Shown here: in pieces, positions 37,699 through 46,960 of the stretch
How the letters are laid out: each line of letters opens with the position of its first letter
Position numbering within the stretch: position 1 is the first letter of the stretch
Origin: Marinococcus halotolerans DSM 16375
Lineage (GTDB): Bacteria; Bacillota; Bacilli; Bacillales; Marinococcaceae
DNA: 64,000 nt
Assembly (NCBI RefSeq): GCF_000420725.1
Contig: NZ_ATVM01000004.1
Span: 124,001-188,000, forward strand
Reading direction: 5' to 3'
Position numbers and translations under genes: made by a program
Notes under the pieces: generated by a model
Seen by the model: only the letters and a program-made list of their open reading frames with translations
Told to the model about the DNA's origin: nothing
Database searches by the model: none

Positions 37699-38499
37699 AT
37701 GGAACAATCATATTCACCGGTTGTTCATGACGCTATTACGTATATGCAGGAACATCTTCACGAACCGCTGGATCTTGCCGGGCTGGCCGCGCAGGCTGCT
37801 TACAGTCCGTATCACTTCTCACGTCTGTTTAAAAAGAATGTCGGGGTGCCGCCGCTGTATTACCTGTCTGCTCTACGGCTTCAGAGGGCAAAGGAGCTGC
37901 TGCTCGAAACAGCTCTTCCTGTACGGGACATTGGGATGGAGATCGGCCAGCAGAGCGTGGGGACATTCACAACAAGCTTTATGTCGAGGGTAGGAATGAC
38001 GCCGGGAGTTTTTCGTGCCTCAGCTGTCTCCACAGAGGAATCTTTATCCTTGTTAAGACAGGCTCGTCACTGGACAGAGCCGGTTTTTCCTTCGACGGGG
38101 ACGTGTGTCAAAGGCCGTATCTATAGTGAAATGCCTTTTGAAGGGTTTGTGTTGATCGGCCTTTTCCCACGGCCGATGCCGGAGGGCGTGCCGCTGTACG
38201 GCACGCTGTGCGATGCGTCGGAAGAATACTGTATCTCCGGGGTGAAGCCGGGTGTGTATTATGTGATGGCGACATCGGTCGCCTGGAAAATGAAGGCGAC
38301 CGATATTCTTCTCCCTCATCACACGCTTCGCACACGGTCAAAAGAGCCGTTTCATGTGGATGAAGCCTTTGTGGAAGAAAAGAGAAACGTTCATTTGTAT
38401 CCGCCGCGCCTCGATGACCCTCCCATCCTCGTTTCACTGTCGCTGTTGATGAATAATTTTCTAAAGCGCCAGGCCGGGACCGCAATCGAAAAGAAATAG
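37699..38499 (+). CDS. AraC-family transcriptional regulator
   Basis: A 266-residue regulator with the AraC DNA-binding domain at the N terminus: two helix-turn-helices in LAGLAAQAAYSPYHFSRLFKKNVG and IGQQSVGTFTTSFMSRVGMTPGVFR (residues 8-110). The C-terminal half (about 135-255) resembles a small-molecule-binding domain of the GyrI type, but I cannot confirm it. ATG 37699 after AGGAGGTAAGG; an upstream frame start lacks a site. It may control the VOC and DUF5996 genes just downstream. Confidence 0.85.
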   Translation: MEQSYSPVVHDAITYMQEHLHEPLDLAGLAAQAAYSPYHFSRLFKKNVGVPPLYYLSALRLQRAKELLLETALPVRDIGMEIGQQSVGTFTTSFMSRVGMTPGVFRASAVSTEESLSLLRQARHWTEPVFPSTGTCVKGRIYSEMPFEGFVLIGLFPRPMPEGVPLYGTLCDASEEYCISGVKPGVYYVMATSVAWKMKATDILLPHHTLRTRSKEPFHVDEAFVEEKRNVHLYPPRLDDPPILVSLSLLMNNFLKRQAGTAIEKK

Positions 38500-38556
38500 G
38501 GTGGAGATCCCCGTGCTATAGTGAAGGTAATTATGAAATAGAGGAGGGCGTGTACG

Positions 38557-38982
38557 ATGATTACCGGAATGAATCCGTACCTCACTTTTAACGGAAAAGC
38601 ACGGGAGGCGGCCGCTTTTTACGAAAAAGCCCTGGAGGCAAGAGTTATCGAAAGCCAGACCTATGCAGAGGTTGAAGGCATGGAAATACCACCTGGAGCT
38701 GAAGAGCTTATTATGCATGCTTATTTAAAAATCGGCGAGATGGAGCTGATGCTCTCAGATGCCTTCCCTGACAGCCCCGATCTGGAAGCGCCGGGAAGTC
38801 TGGTGTCGATCGCACTCAGCATGAGTGACGCTTCCTCGGCGGCAAAAACATTTCACGCTCTTGAAGCCGGCGGGGAAGTAATCATGCCTATGGCAGAAAC
38901 GTTTTTCAGCCCGGCTTACGGGCAGTTGAAGGACCAGTTTGGTGTGCTGTGGCACGTGGTCGCTTACGAAGAAGGACAATGA
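38557..38982 (+). CDS. VOC family protein (PhnB/YjdN type)
   Basis: A 141-residue vicinal-oxygen-chelate protein. It starts NPYLTFNGKAREAAAFYEKALEA, the PhnB-like signature, and ends YGQLKDQFGVLWHVV. Such proteins are dioxygenase- or resistance-like and often of unknown substrate. GAGGAGGGCG precedes the ATG. It heads three same-strand genes with short gaps. Confidence 0.88.
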   Translation: MITGMNPYLTFNGKAREAAAFYEKALEARVIESQTYAEVEGMEIPPGAEELIMHAYLKIGEMELMLSDAFPDSPDLEAPGSLVSIALSMSDASSAAKTFHALEAGGEVIMPMAETFFSPAYGQLKDQFGVLWHVVAYEEGQ

Positions 38983-39004
38983 CAAAGAAGAAGGTGGAAA
39001 TGCA

Positions 39005-39412
39005 ATGGCTATGCAGACAAAGCAAATATTTGTAAATATTCCGGTTAAAAACCTTGAGGATTCGATGGACTTTTTTCAAACGATCGGCTTTTCATTTGAT
39101 CAGCGCTTCACGGATGAAAATGCCGGTTGCATGATACTGGGAAGCGGTATGTACGTCATGCTGCTCCAGGAAGCATTTTTTCAAACCTTTACCAACAAAA
39201 ATATCGCGGATACCAGCAGGGAGGCAGAAGCGATTCTGGCCATTTCTGCAGACAGCAAAGAAGAAGTCAATGAGATTGTCCAAAAGGCGCTGGATGCAGG
39301 AGGCAGTCCATCTAATGAGCCGATGGACGGAGGCTTTATGTACGGGTGGAGCTTTCAGGATATTGACGGTCATCTCTGGGAAGTAATGTATATGGAGGAA
39401 AACGCAGTGTAG
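39005..39412 (+). CDS. VOC family protein (glyoxalase-like)
   Basis: A 135-residue VOC protein: KQIFVNIPVKNLEDSMDFFQTIGFSFD at the start and MYGWSFQDIDGHLWEVMYM at the end, the usual paired beta-alpha-beta modules. It starts 22 bases after the previous gene, with AGAAGGTGG upstream of ATG 39005; the longer frame into the preceding gene is rejected. Substrate unknown. Confidence 0.88.
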   Translation: MAMQTKQIFVNIPVKNLEDSMDFFQTIGFSFDQRFTDENAGCMILGSGMYVMLLQEAFFQTFTNKNIADTSREAEAILAISADSKEEVNEIVQKALDAGGSPSNEPMDGGFMYGWSFQDIDGHLWEVMYMEENAV

Positions 39413-39467
39413 CAGGGAGGCCTCATTAACAACAACAGCTTCCTCCGGAAGAAAGGAGCAGTATTCA

Positions 39468-40367
39468 ATGGAAATCATGCCTTTTCAGGAATGGAAGGAA
39501 ACAAAACTGACCCTTCAGCTTCTCTCCCAGATTCTCGGGAAGATACGGCTTGAAACAGCTCCGCAGGAGCCGCAGTGGGAGCATGTGATGCTTGAAGTTA
39601 CGCGCAATGGCTTCTCTACAGGCGTGCTGGTTAAGGAGCGTAAAGCATTTGAGCTCGAAATAGACATTAGAAGCAGCCGGCTTTTGGTAGCAGTAGAAGA
39701 TACTGTGGAAACCAAAAGGCTTGAAGACGGCACCTCCATTCAAACGTATTACGAATGGATTTTCAGCTGTCTTCACCAGGCAGGAGTTCACGTGCGCATC
39801 CATCCCAAACCCCAGGAAATGCCGGTGACGACATGGTTTTCGGAAGACCAGGTGCATAAACGGTACGATGCAGAGGCAGCCGTGAAGGGGCTCAAAATGA
39901 TGCAGGCAGCGTATCAGGAGGAATTGGCTTTTATCGGACCGCTGCGCTGCCGCAAAATCAAACCGGGTTTATTCTGGGGTACCTTCGACGTCTCGACACT
40001 CATTGTGGAAAATATTCCGGAGCCTTTTCCAGAAGACAAAACGATTGAAAAAGCTGCTTTTGACGAACAGTTTATCGAATTTGGATTTTGGCCCGGTGAT
40101 GACGATACAGCGATGCCTGCTTTTTTCGTTCTGCCATACCCTTTTCAGCAAAAGGATTTAAACAGTTCAGCGCTTGAGCCTGAAGACGCTTATTATGATC
40201 AAAACGCAAGCGAATACTTTCTGCCTCTTACAGATAAATTTGATGAAAAGGCCATACAGCGGTTTTTCCATACAACATTTGCTTTACTGCATGAAGAACT
40301 CGGATGGAAGGACCGGGAATACTTTTACCGTCCGCTTTTAATGAAAAAGCCTCCAACCATTCAATAA
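39468..40367 (+). CDS. DUF5996 family protein
   Basis: A 299-residue soluble protein matching DUF5996: WKETKLTLQLLSQILGKIRL near the start, then the internal block IKPGLFWGTFDVSTLI and FFVLPYPFQ. Function unknown. GAAAGGAGCAGTATTCA precedes the ATG. It follows the two VOC genes at 55 bases and is probably in their transcript. Confidence 0.82.
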   Translation: MEIMPFQEWKETKLTLQLLSQILGKIRLETAPQEPQWEHVMLEVTRNGFSTGVLVKERKAFELEIDIRSSRLLVAVEDTVETKRLEDGTSIQTYYEWIFSCLHQAGVHVRIHPKPQEMPVTTWFSEDQVHKRYDAEAAVKGLKMMQAAYQEELAFIGPLRCRKIKPGLFWGTFDVSTLIVENIPEPFPEDKTIEKAAFDEQFIEFGFWPGDDDTAMPAFFVLPYPFQQKDLNSSALEPEDAYYDQNASEYFLPLTDKFDEKAIQRFFHTTFALLHEELGWKDREYFYRPLLMKKPPTIQ

Positions 40368-40370
40368 AGA

Positions 40371-40401
40371 AACCCCGTGCGGCTTCTGCTGCACGGGGTT
40401 G
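40371..40401. terminator. Terminator between convergent genes
   Basis: AACCCCGTGC and GCACGGGGTT arms around ten bases, between DUF5996 (plus) and the secreted protein gene (minus). Confidence 0.8.
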
Positions 40402-40405
40402 ACGT

Positions 40406-40726
40406 TTATACGGCGAGAACGCGTCCGTCTTCATACACATGGTACGTTTGGAGCAGCCCGTCGTCGCCCTGTTCAATAAGGGAAAGGTCGAGTGCCTGCA
40501 CCTGGTAGTAAGCCTGGCCGCTTTCGCTGATCGAAGGGTATTGATCGATTTTTAATTCCGCATCTGTGCCTTCCTGATCGCGTACTGTCTGGAGTGCTTC
40601 ATAAGGGGTGAATTCCTGCTTCTGTTCCTGCTGAACAGTCGTTGAAGTTTCAGCAGCCTGTGCCGGGACAGCCGATCCTGCTACAAATAAAGCTGCGACA
40701 CCGATGATGGAAAAGAATTTTTTCAT
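40406..40726 (-). CDS. Small secreted protein
   Basis: A 106-residue protein with a clear Sec signal peptide (KKFFSIIGVAALFVAGSAVPAQA, likely cut after AQA-AE). The mature part is acidic and about 80 residues, with a YEALQTVRDQ helix and a YYQVQALDLS strand. Its order of helix then strands is a little like PepSY-type domains, but I do not assign it. AAAGGAGATCATCT precedes the ATG. Confidence 0.75.
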   Translation of the reverse strand: MKKFFSIIGVAALFVAGSAVPAQAAETSTTVQQEQKQEFTPYEALQTVRDQEGTDAELKIDQYPSISESGQAYYQVQALDLSLIEQGDDGLLQTYHVYEDGRVLAV

Positions 40727-40904
40727 AGATGATCTCCTTTCAGTTGAAGGTATGGTTCTACAATTCCCTCCATGAAATGAACCTTAACCAGCAGTGGCAA
40801 ATTCAAATCAAAAGTTGGATCTCTGCCTGTGCAGTTGAATAGTCGTGAGTCATAAGCCCGACAGAAGAGGCATCTACCACTGCCGTTCTTGGGTCCTGGC
40901 CGGG

Positions 40905-41441
40905 TTAAGAGGAAAGAGCCTCCTGAATATATTTTTCGTAAGAAGCAGCATCTTTATCGCTAAACAGTACAAACCGGACATGCTGAACAGAAGCAGCCCG
41001 CGAAAGCTGATCCAAAAGGGCAGGCATAAAGTCTTCAAGCGCCTGTTCAAGTGGGTAGCCAAAGGCTCCGGTGGACAGGGCAGGAAACCCGATACTTGGA
41101 ATATCTTTGTCTTCGGCCAGCTGCAGGGCGTTAAGATAGCAGGCACGAAGAAGTTCGTCAGAAGGCTTGTCGACCCCGTAAACGGGCCCGAGGCAGTGAA
41201 TAATATAATCGTTTGGCATTTGAAATCCCTTTGTAATCACAGCATCTCCGGGAGAAATAGGGGCCAGCGGTCTGCAGGCTTCTTCGAGCTCCGGGCCGGC
41301 AGCCCGGTGAATGGCACCGGCAACCCCTCCACCGGTTAAAAGCTGGGCGTTGGCGGCATTGATCACAGCTTCGAGGTCGTCCTGCTTTGTAATATCACCT
41401 TTGACAGATTCGATGGTGATACCCTGGTATTCTGTCTGCAT
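40905..41441 (-). CDS. Macrodomain protein (ADP-ribose hydrolase type)
   Basis: A 178-residue stand-alone macrodomain. Signatures: GDITKQDDLEAVINAANAQLLTGGGVAGAIHRAAG (ADP-ribose binding, with the catalytic-type Asn and Gly loop) and PSIGFPALSTGAFGYPLEQA. Members such as YmdB remove acetyl groups from O-acetyl-ADP-ribose or reverse ADP-ribosylation. GGAGGCGAAATCG precedes the ATG. Confidence 0.93.
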   Translation of the reverse strand: MQTEYQGITIESVKGDITKQDDLEAVINAANAQLLTGGGVAGAIHRAAGPELEEACRPLAPISPGDAVITKGFQMPNDYIIHCLGPVYGVDKPSDELLRACYLNALQLAEDKDIPSIGFPALSTGAFGYPLEQALEDFMPALLDQLSRAASVQHVRFVLFSDKDAASYEKYIQEALSS

Positions 41442-41530
41442 AAACGATTTCGCCTCCCATACATTATTTGTAGAGCCTTTTCCCTTATCCCTGCTCTTTT
41501 ATGCGGAGAGTCTTTTGTTTATTAATTTTT

Positions 41531-41547
41531 ATACAGGGGTAGGGTAT
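41531..41547. promoter_or_regulatory. CsoR-like operator before copB
   Basis: ATACAGGGGTAGGGTAT is an imperfect dyad (ATAC/GTAT ends, G-rich core) resembling operators bound by CsoR-family copper sensors. It is about 32 bases upstream of the P-type ATPase start. No CsoR gene lies beside it. Confidence 0.35.
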
Positions 41548-41578
41548 TTGAAGGAATAATTTTAAAGGAGGCGGGTTA

Positions 41579-43600
41579 ATGGCACACGAACACGGAGCTC
41601 ATGGACAAGAGCAGCATGAAGAGCACGAAGGCCACGGCGGGGGACATGATCATCATGAACACCACAGCGCTATGATTGCTGACTTTAAACGAAGGTTTTT
41701 CGTATCCCTTATTTTAACCGTTCCTATTTTGCTTTTGACCCCAGTGATCCAGGGCTTTCTTGGCCTTGAATGGGCTTTTCCCTCTGATCAGTGGGTGCTT
41801 TTCGGGCTCGCAACAGTCGTATTCTTTTACGGCGGCTGGCCGTTTTTAACCGGAGCAGTAGACGAATTGAAGCAAAAAAGTCCGGGAATGATGACGCTGA
41901 TCGGGCTTGCTGTCGTCGTAGCGTACGGATACAGCACTATGGTGGTGTTTGGCTGGGAAGGCACTCAGTTTTTCTGGGAGCTCGCTACGTTGATCGACAT
42001 CATGCTCCTCGGACACTGGATCGAAATGCGCTCGATTATGGGGGCCTCAAACGCTCTGCAGGAGCTGATTAAGCTCATGCCTCATGAAGCCCGCCGGGTG
42101 AAAGCAGACGGAGATACAGAAGAGGTAAGCGTGGACGCACTTCAGCAGGGGGACCATGTTCTTATTAAACCGGGAGAAAAAGTGCCGGTGGACGGGACGA
42201 TTATTAAAGGAAAATCTTCGGTAGATGAATCCATGCTGACCGGAGAGTCGCTCCCGGTGGAAAAGAACGAGCAGGACGAGGCCATTGGAGGAGCAGTCAA
42301 CCAGGACGGAAGCTTAACCATTGAAGTAACAAAAACCGGTGATCAGACGTATCTTTCGCAGGTTGTTACGCTTGTACAGGAAGCCCAGGAATCCAAGTCG
42401 CGGGCTCAGGACCTGGCAAACCGGGCAGCTAAATGGCTGTTTTATGCTGCACTCGGCTCGGGCATCGTGACGTTTATTATCTGGCGGCTGGTAAGCGGTT
42501 CGACAGACAGTGCAGTAGAACGGGCGGTTACTGTAATGGTGATCAGCTGTCCCCACGCTCTCGGTCTCGCAGCGCCGCTCGTCGTGTCTGTTTCTACGGC
42601 TTTATCCGCAAAACAGGGACTGCTGATTCGTAACCGGCCGCCGTTTGAAAGTGCCCGGAAGCTCGATGCGGTCATTTTTGACAAAACAGGGACTTTGACC
42701 CAGGGAAGCTTTGGCGTAACCGACGTTGTTCCAGGTGGCAGTTATTCTGAAGAGCAGGTGCTTGAATTTGCCGGCTCCGTGGAGCAGGAATCGGAGCATC
42801 CGCTCGCAGAAGGAATTGTTAATGAAGCTAAGGCTCGCAAAATCAGGCTGTATGAGGTAGAAGACTTTCAAACGATGACCGGCCAGGGGCTCGAAGGATC
42901 TGTGAACGGATCTTCGGTGAAAATTGTCAGTCCCGGCTATATGAAAGACCATCAGCTGACGTATGATGAGAAAACCTTCGGGGAGAAAGCAGAAGAAGGA
43001 AAAACGGTCGTGTTTGTGCTGGTTGATGGAGAGCTAATCGGAATGGTGGCGCTCGCTGATATGGTAAGAGAATCCGCCAAAGAAGCTGTGGAGCGCTTAA
43101 ACGAGCAGGGAATCAAACCGATAATGCTCACGGGGGACAATCAGCGCGTGGCAGACTGGGTAGCTGCCCAGCTTGGCATTGAAGAAGTTTACGCGGAAGT
43201 GCTGCCGGATCATAAAGCAGAGCAGGTAAAGAAAGTACAGCAATCCGGCAGAAAGGTTGCGATGACCGGCGACGGTATCAATGATGCCCCGGCGCTTGCG
43301 ACAGCGGATGTTGGTATTGCGATTGGCAGCGGCACGGATGTTGCAATGGAAACCGCCGATATTGTCCTTGTACAGAGCAACCCGCTCGATGTGCTTTCTG
43401 TTATTGAGCTGTCCGGGAAAACGTACCGGAAAATGGTTCAGAATCTCTGGTGGGCTGCCGGCTATAACATTGCTGCTATACCGCTTGCAGCCGGTGTGCT
43501 GGCACCGGTCGGCATTCTGCTGAGTCCGGCTGTTGGAGCGCTGTTGATGAGTATCAGTACGGTAGTAGTAGCTGTCAACGCGCAGCTGCTGCGAACGTAG
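41579..43600 (+). CDS. copB: Copper-translocating P-type ATPase (CopB type)
   Basis: A 673-residue P1B heavy-metal ATPase exporting Cu (or Ag). The N terminus is a His-rich tail (about 16 His in the first 33 residues) instead of CxxC domains. Six to eight membrane helices; the transport motif is CPH in [13 protein letters not shown], not CPC, which marks the P1B-3/CopB group. Phosphorylation motif DKTGT, hinge [10 protein letters not shown] and [11 protein letters not shown] are present. GGAGGCGGGTTA before the ATG. A CsoR-like box lies upstream. Confidence 0.93.
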   Translation: MAHEHGAHGQEQHEEHEGHGGGHDHHEHHSAMIADFKRRFFVSLILTVPILLLTPVIQGFLGLEWAFPSDQWVLFGLATVVFFYGGWPFLTGAVDELKQKSPGMMTLIGLAVVVAYGYSTMVVFGWEGTQFFWELATLIDIMLLGHWIEMRSIMGASNALQELIKLMPHEARRVKADGDTEEVSVDALQQGDHVLIKPGEKVPVDGTIIKGKSSVDESMLTGESLPVEKNEQDEAIGGAVNQDGSLTIEVTKTGDQTYLSQVVTLVQEAQESKSRAQDLANRAAKWLFYAALGSGIVTFIIWRLVSGSTDSAVERAVTVMVISCPHALGLAAPLVVSVSTALSAKQGLLIRNRPPFESARKLDAVIFDKTGTLTQGSFGVTDVVPGGSYSEEQVLEFAGSVEQESEHPLAEGIVNEAKARKIRLYEVEDFQTMTGQGLEGSVNGSSVKIVSPGYMKDHQLTYDEKTFGEKAEEGKTVVFVLVDGELIGMVALADMVRESAKEAVERLNEQGIKPIMLTGDNQRVADWVAAQLGIEEVYAEVLPDHKAEQVKKVQQSGRKVAMTGDGINDAPALATADVGIAIGSGTDVAMETADIVLVQSNPLDVLSVIELSGKTYRKMVQNLWWAAGYNIAAIPLAAGVLAPVGILLSPAVGALLMSISTVVVAVNAQLLRT

Positions 43601-43638
43601 AAAAAATCCGGGAGGCAGAAAGCCTTCCGGATTTTTTA
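43601..43638. terminator. Bidirectional terminator (copB/rpiA)
   Basis: AAAAATCCGG-G-AGGC and GCCT-T-CCGGATTTTT arms; A-run on one side and T-run on the other, between convergent copB and rpiA. Confidence 0.92.
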
Positions 43639-43658
43639 ATGAAATTATAAGGGTAGTT

Positions 43659-44342
43659 TTACCGTTTATTTTTGAACGTTTCAGCTCCACCGTCTGTTCC
43701 TGCAATAATGATATCTGCCATATCAGCAAATAAACCTGTTTCCACGACGCCGACCAGCTGAATCAGCTGGTGATGCAGCTCATCCGGCCGTTCGATCAGC
43801 TGAAAATCGCAATCGATCACGTAGTTGCCGTTATCTGTTTTAAATGGGTCGCCGCGGTCGCGGCGAAGCACAGGATCACAGCCCAGCGATTGGATATCGC
43901 GTGCAGTTTTCTGCCACCCAAAGGGGGTGATTTCGACCGGCAGTGGAAAGGAGCCGAGCTGTTGCACAATTTTGCTTTGATCCACAGCAATAATCAGCTT
44001 ATCTGCTGCGTCGGCAATAATTTTTTCTCTTAATAGGGAACCGCCCCCTCCCTTGGTCATATGAAAGTCAGGGTCGACCTCGTCTGCCCCGTCAATGGCC
44101 ACATCTGCTTTCGTCATGTCGCTCGAGAAGTATACGAGCGGCACATTAAATTCCTTTGCCCACTGCTCTGTAGCAGGGGAGGAAGGAATGCCCTGGATGT
44201 GCATCCCCTGCTGGACAAGTTCTCCAAGCTTCTGCATGACCCAGTACATAGTGGATCCCGAGCCCAGGCCGACAATAGAATTATCTGAAATATATTCGAC
44301 AGCCTTTGCTGCTGCATCTTGTTTTTGCTGTTCCCTGGACAT
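43659..44342 (-). CDS. rpiA: Ribose-5-phosphate isomerase A
   Basis: A 227-residue enzyme interconverting ribose 5-phosphate and ribulose 5-phosphate. Seen: IVGLGSGSTMYWVMQKLGE, DGADEVDPDFHMTKGGGGSLLREKI with the catalytic Asp and Lys, and the C-terminal VETGLFADMADIIIAGT. TAAAGGAGC precedes the ATG. Stand-alone gene. Confidence 0.95.
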   Translation of the reverse strand: MSREQQKQDAAAKAVEYISDNSIVGLGSGSTMYWVMQKLGELVQQGMHIQGIPSSPATEQWAKEFNVPLVYFSSDMTKADVAIDGADEVDPDFHMTKGGGGSLLREKIIADAADKLIIAVDQSKIVQQLGSFPLPVEITPFGWQKTARDIQSLGCDPVLRRDRGDPFKTDNGNYVIDCDFQLIERPDELHHQLIQLVGVVETGLFADMADIIIAGTDGGAETFKNKR

Positions 44343-44539
44343 AAAAAAAGCTCCTTTAGGATGTATTTAAGCAGGCTATTTCCTTTTCGGTCTCTCGCCA
44401 AACCTGAGGCACAACTTCAACTGCTCGTCCCAATTCTTTTATTGTACCAAAATAATCCAAAAGAAAAACCAGACGTCATAATTACGATGAAAAAGGGTAG
44501 AGAAAAACGAATGTATCACGCTAAAAAGGAGTGTATTCA

Positions 44540-45598
44540 ATGACGGAACCAGTATTTATTATTTCTACCGGGAGGAGCGGATCCACAGCTTTGTCCAGCT
44601 GTATTAATCTCCATCCTAAACTTGTAAGCCTGTCTGAAATGATTCTTTCTGTTCATTATAATTTTGGGATCAGCGGTGAAGAATGGAAGGGGTTCGAAAA
44701 ACAAATATGGACAGGAAGCGAATTCTGGGAGCTTCTCGCTCAAAAGGAACCAATACGACTGGCTCCATATGAAAAGAAAGGATTATACAATAAGGAAATA
44801 CTCTATGAGAGAACGGAAAATACTTTATTTAACGAAAAAACGGGGCTGCCGGCTATTGCTTCCATCACCCTTCCTCACCTGACCGATGAACCGGATAAGC
44901 TGTATCAGGAGCTTGAAGAAAACGTGCCGGCGTTTCCGGAAGGCTCGCTGCCGCAACAATACAGCCGCCTGTTTGAGTGGATGCAGCAACGGTTTGATGG
45001 CGACACGTGTGTGGAGCGTTCCGGCTTTTCTACAGACGCAGTCGAATACTTAATAGACATGTTCCCAAAGGCCAAATTTGTTTTTTTATACCGGGACCCC
45101 CGGGAAATTGCTGTGGCTTTTAACCGCTTTCAGACGATGAAGATGGGAAAAGCTATTTTAAGGGCGATGGAAGAAATAGGCGCTGATCCCTCGGACCCGT
45201 CCACGGAGGCTGAAAAGCTTGGCTCCTACCGGTGGCTGCACCCGGATTATTTTGAACTTGAACAGCTGCACCAGATGGACATGTCGTACACGGAACTCGG
45301 GTCCTGGATTTCAAACTCACTGCTGCACGCAGGCCGTGTGATCGAAGGCCTGCCGGAGACTCAGCAGCACTGGCTTCGGTATGAAGACCTGTTGAAAACA
45401 CCGGAAAGAGAGCTCGAGCGCCTGATTACATTTATAAATCCGCCGTCTGCGTCAAAGGAAGCAAACGAACAATGGATAAAAAAAAGTGTCGTACAAATTA
45501 ATCCCAAGCCGGACACGTGGCCGGAGCTCCCGGAAGAGAAGCGATCTGCGCTGGAAGAAGCGGCAGGGCCGGCACTTCGTTATTTAGGCTATGCGTAA
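44540..45598 (+). CDS. Sulfotransferase family protein
   Basis: A 352-residue protein with the PAPS-dependent sulfotransferase P-loop STGRSGSTALSS (residues 9-20) and the 3'-phosphate motif VFLYRDPREIAVAFNRF near 176-192. C-terminal RYEDLLKTPERELERLITF is also typical. It would transfer sulfate from PAPS to an acceptor that cannot be predicted. ATG 44540 has AAGGAG at good spacing. Uncommon in bacilli; no PAPS-synthesis genes lie next to it. Confidence 0.85.
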   Translation: MTEPVFIISTGRSGSTALSSCINLHPKLVSLSEMILSVHYNFGISGEEWKGFEKQIWTGSEFWELLAQKEPIRLAPYEKKGLYNKEILYERTENTLFNEKTGLPAIASITLPHLTDEPDKLYQELEENVPAFPEGSLPQQYSRLFEWMQQRFDGDTCVERSGFSTDAVEYLIDMFPKAKFVFLYRDPREIAVAFNRFQTMKMGKAILRAMEEIGADPSDPSTEAEKLGSYRWLHPDYFELEQLHQMDMSYTELGSWISNSLLHAGRVIEGLPETQQHWLRYEDLLKTPERELERLITFINPPSASKEANEQWIKKSVVQINPKPDTWPELPEEKRSALEEAAGPALRYLGYA

Positions 45599-45691
45599 CC
45601 AGGCGTTTACAAATGCGCATAATCGGAAAAGAGTATTTTAAACCAGTAACTCCAGGCACAGATTAAAATACAGAAAGGCTGGTCTAAAATA

Positions 45692-46825
45692 ATGAAGGCA
45701 GTAACGATTCAAGGCAAAGAACACATGGAAGTCAAAGAAGTTGCAGACCCGAAAATTGAACGTAGCGATGACATGATTGTACGCATTACAGCCAGTGGTA
45801 TTTGTGGATCGGACTTGCATTTATATAAAGGCGGTATTCCGACGCCGGAGGATTACGTTGTCGGCCATGAGCCGATGGGAATCGTAGAAGAGGTCGGTCC
45901 CGATGTAAAAACGCTGAAAAAAGGAGACCGCGTTGTTATTCCATTTAACATTGGATGCGGTGAGTGCTATTACTGCAATCATCAAATGGAAAGCCAGTGC
46001 GACAATTCCAACCCGCACGCTGAAATGGGCGGGCTATTCGGCTTCTCTGAGGATTTCGGGAACTTCCCGGGCGGTCAGGCGGAGTATCTGCGTGTACCGT
46101 ATGCTGACTTTACTTCCTTTAAAGTGCCGGAAGATAGTGAATTGAAGGACGAAAGCGTATTGTTCCTTTCGGACGTCGTGCCTACTGCATTCTGGAGCAT
46201 TGAAAATAGCGGGGCCACTTATGGAGATACAATTATTATTTTAGGCTGCGGTCCTATTGGATTAATGGCCCAGAAATTTGCATGGATGAAAGGGGCGTCC
46301 CGCGTCATTGCCGTCGATCAGGTGCCGCACCGTCTCGAGCATGCAAGAAGAACAAACAACGTGGAGACGTATAACTTCAGTGATACAAAAGAAATAGGCA
46401 AGCTGCTTCATGAAGACACGAAAGGCGGCGCAGATGTAGTCGTTGATTGTGTAGGCATGGATGGCACCGTGCCACCGGATACAACATTCGGTTCTGAAAG
46501 CGACAATCAGTTTGGCACTATCAGCCCAATTGTGACAGCTTCTCAGTCTGTGAAGAAGAACGGAGTCGTGCAGCTGACTGGTGTTTACGGCACCGAAGCC
46601 AACAGCTTCCCAATCGGTGATTTCTTTACAAGAAACGTTGCGCTTACGATGGGGCAGGCGCCGGTCATTCATATGATGCCAAGCCTTTACCGGATGATTG
46701 AAAACAAACTATTCGATCCGACGGATATTATTACGCACCCAATTCCTTTAGAGGATGCAGCTGAAGGCTACCGCATCTTTGATGAAAAAGAAGACGGCAA
46801 TATTAAAGTAATTTTGAAGCCATAA
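45692..46825 (+). CDS. Zinc-dependent alcohol dehydrogenase
   Basis: A 377-residue medium-chain dehydrogenase. Catalytic-zinc residues Cys and His in GICGSDLH and GHEPMGIVEEVG; structural-zinc cysteines in GCGECYYC...QC. The Rossmann motif IILGCGPIGLMAQ follows, and the insert before it (GGLFGFSEDFGNFPGGQAEYLRVPYAD) resembles glutathione-independent formaldehyde dehydrogenase. AGAAAGGCTGG upstream. Substrate not certain. Confidence 0.88.
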   Translation: MKAVTIQGKEHMEVKEVADPKIERSDDMIVRITASGICGSDLHLYKGGIPTPEDYVVGHEPMGIVEEVGPDVKTLKKGDRVVIPFNIGCGECYYCNHQMESQCDNSNPHAEMGGLFGFSEDFGNFPGGQAEYLRVPYADFTSFKVPEDSELKDESVLFLSDVVPTAFWSIENSGATYGDTIIILGCGPIGLMAQKFAWMKGASRVIAVDQVPHRLEHARRTNNVETYNFSDTKEIGKLLHEDTKGGADVVVDCVGMDGTVPPDTTFGSESDNQFGTISPIVTASQSVKKNGVVQLTGVYGTEANSFPIGDFFTRNVALTMGQAPVIHMMPSLYRMIENKLFDPTDIITHPIPLEDAAEGYRIFDEKEDGNIKVILKP

Positions 46826-46841
46826 AACAATTCTAATATAA

Positions 46842-46882
46842 CAAATGCGGAACCTTGTAATTTTTACAGGTTCCGCATTTAT
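46842..46882. terminator. Terminator between convergent genes
   Basis: AAATGCGGAACCT and AGGTTCCGCATTT arms around TGTAATTTTTAC. Confidence 0.85.
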
Positions 46883-46939
46883 TATGTTAAAAAAGTGATA
46901 TATGACTCGATTAGAACTGCTGGCAGAATAAAAATAAAA

Positions 46940-46955
46940 TGTTCCACGTGAAACA
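46940..46955. other. parS site (TGTTCCACGTGAAACA)
   Basis: A one-base variant of TGTTTCACGTGAAACA that is found among B. subtilis parS sites. It lies in the gap before the GNAT gene. It binds ParB for origin segregation and SMC loading. Confidence 0.92.
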
Positions 46956-46960
46956 CTGTA

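Noticed and set aside
40845-41339. A 164-codon plus-strand frame opposite the macrodomain gene
   Set aside because: It is antisense to a protein with clear family motifs and has no ribosome site.
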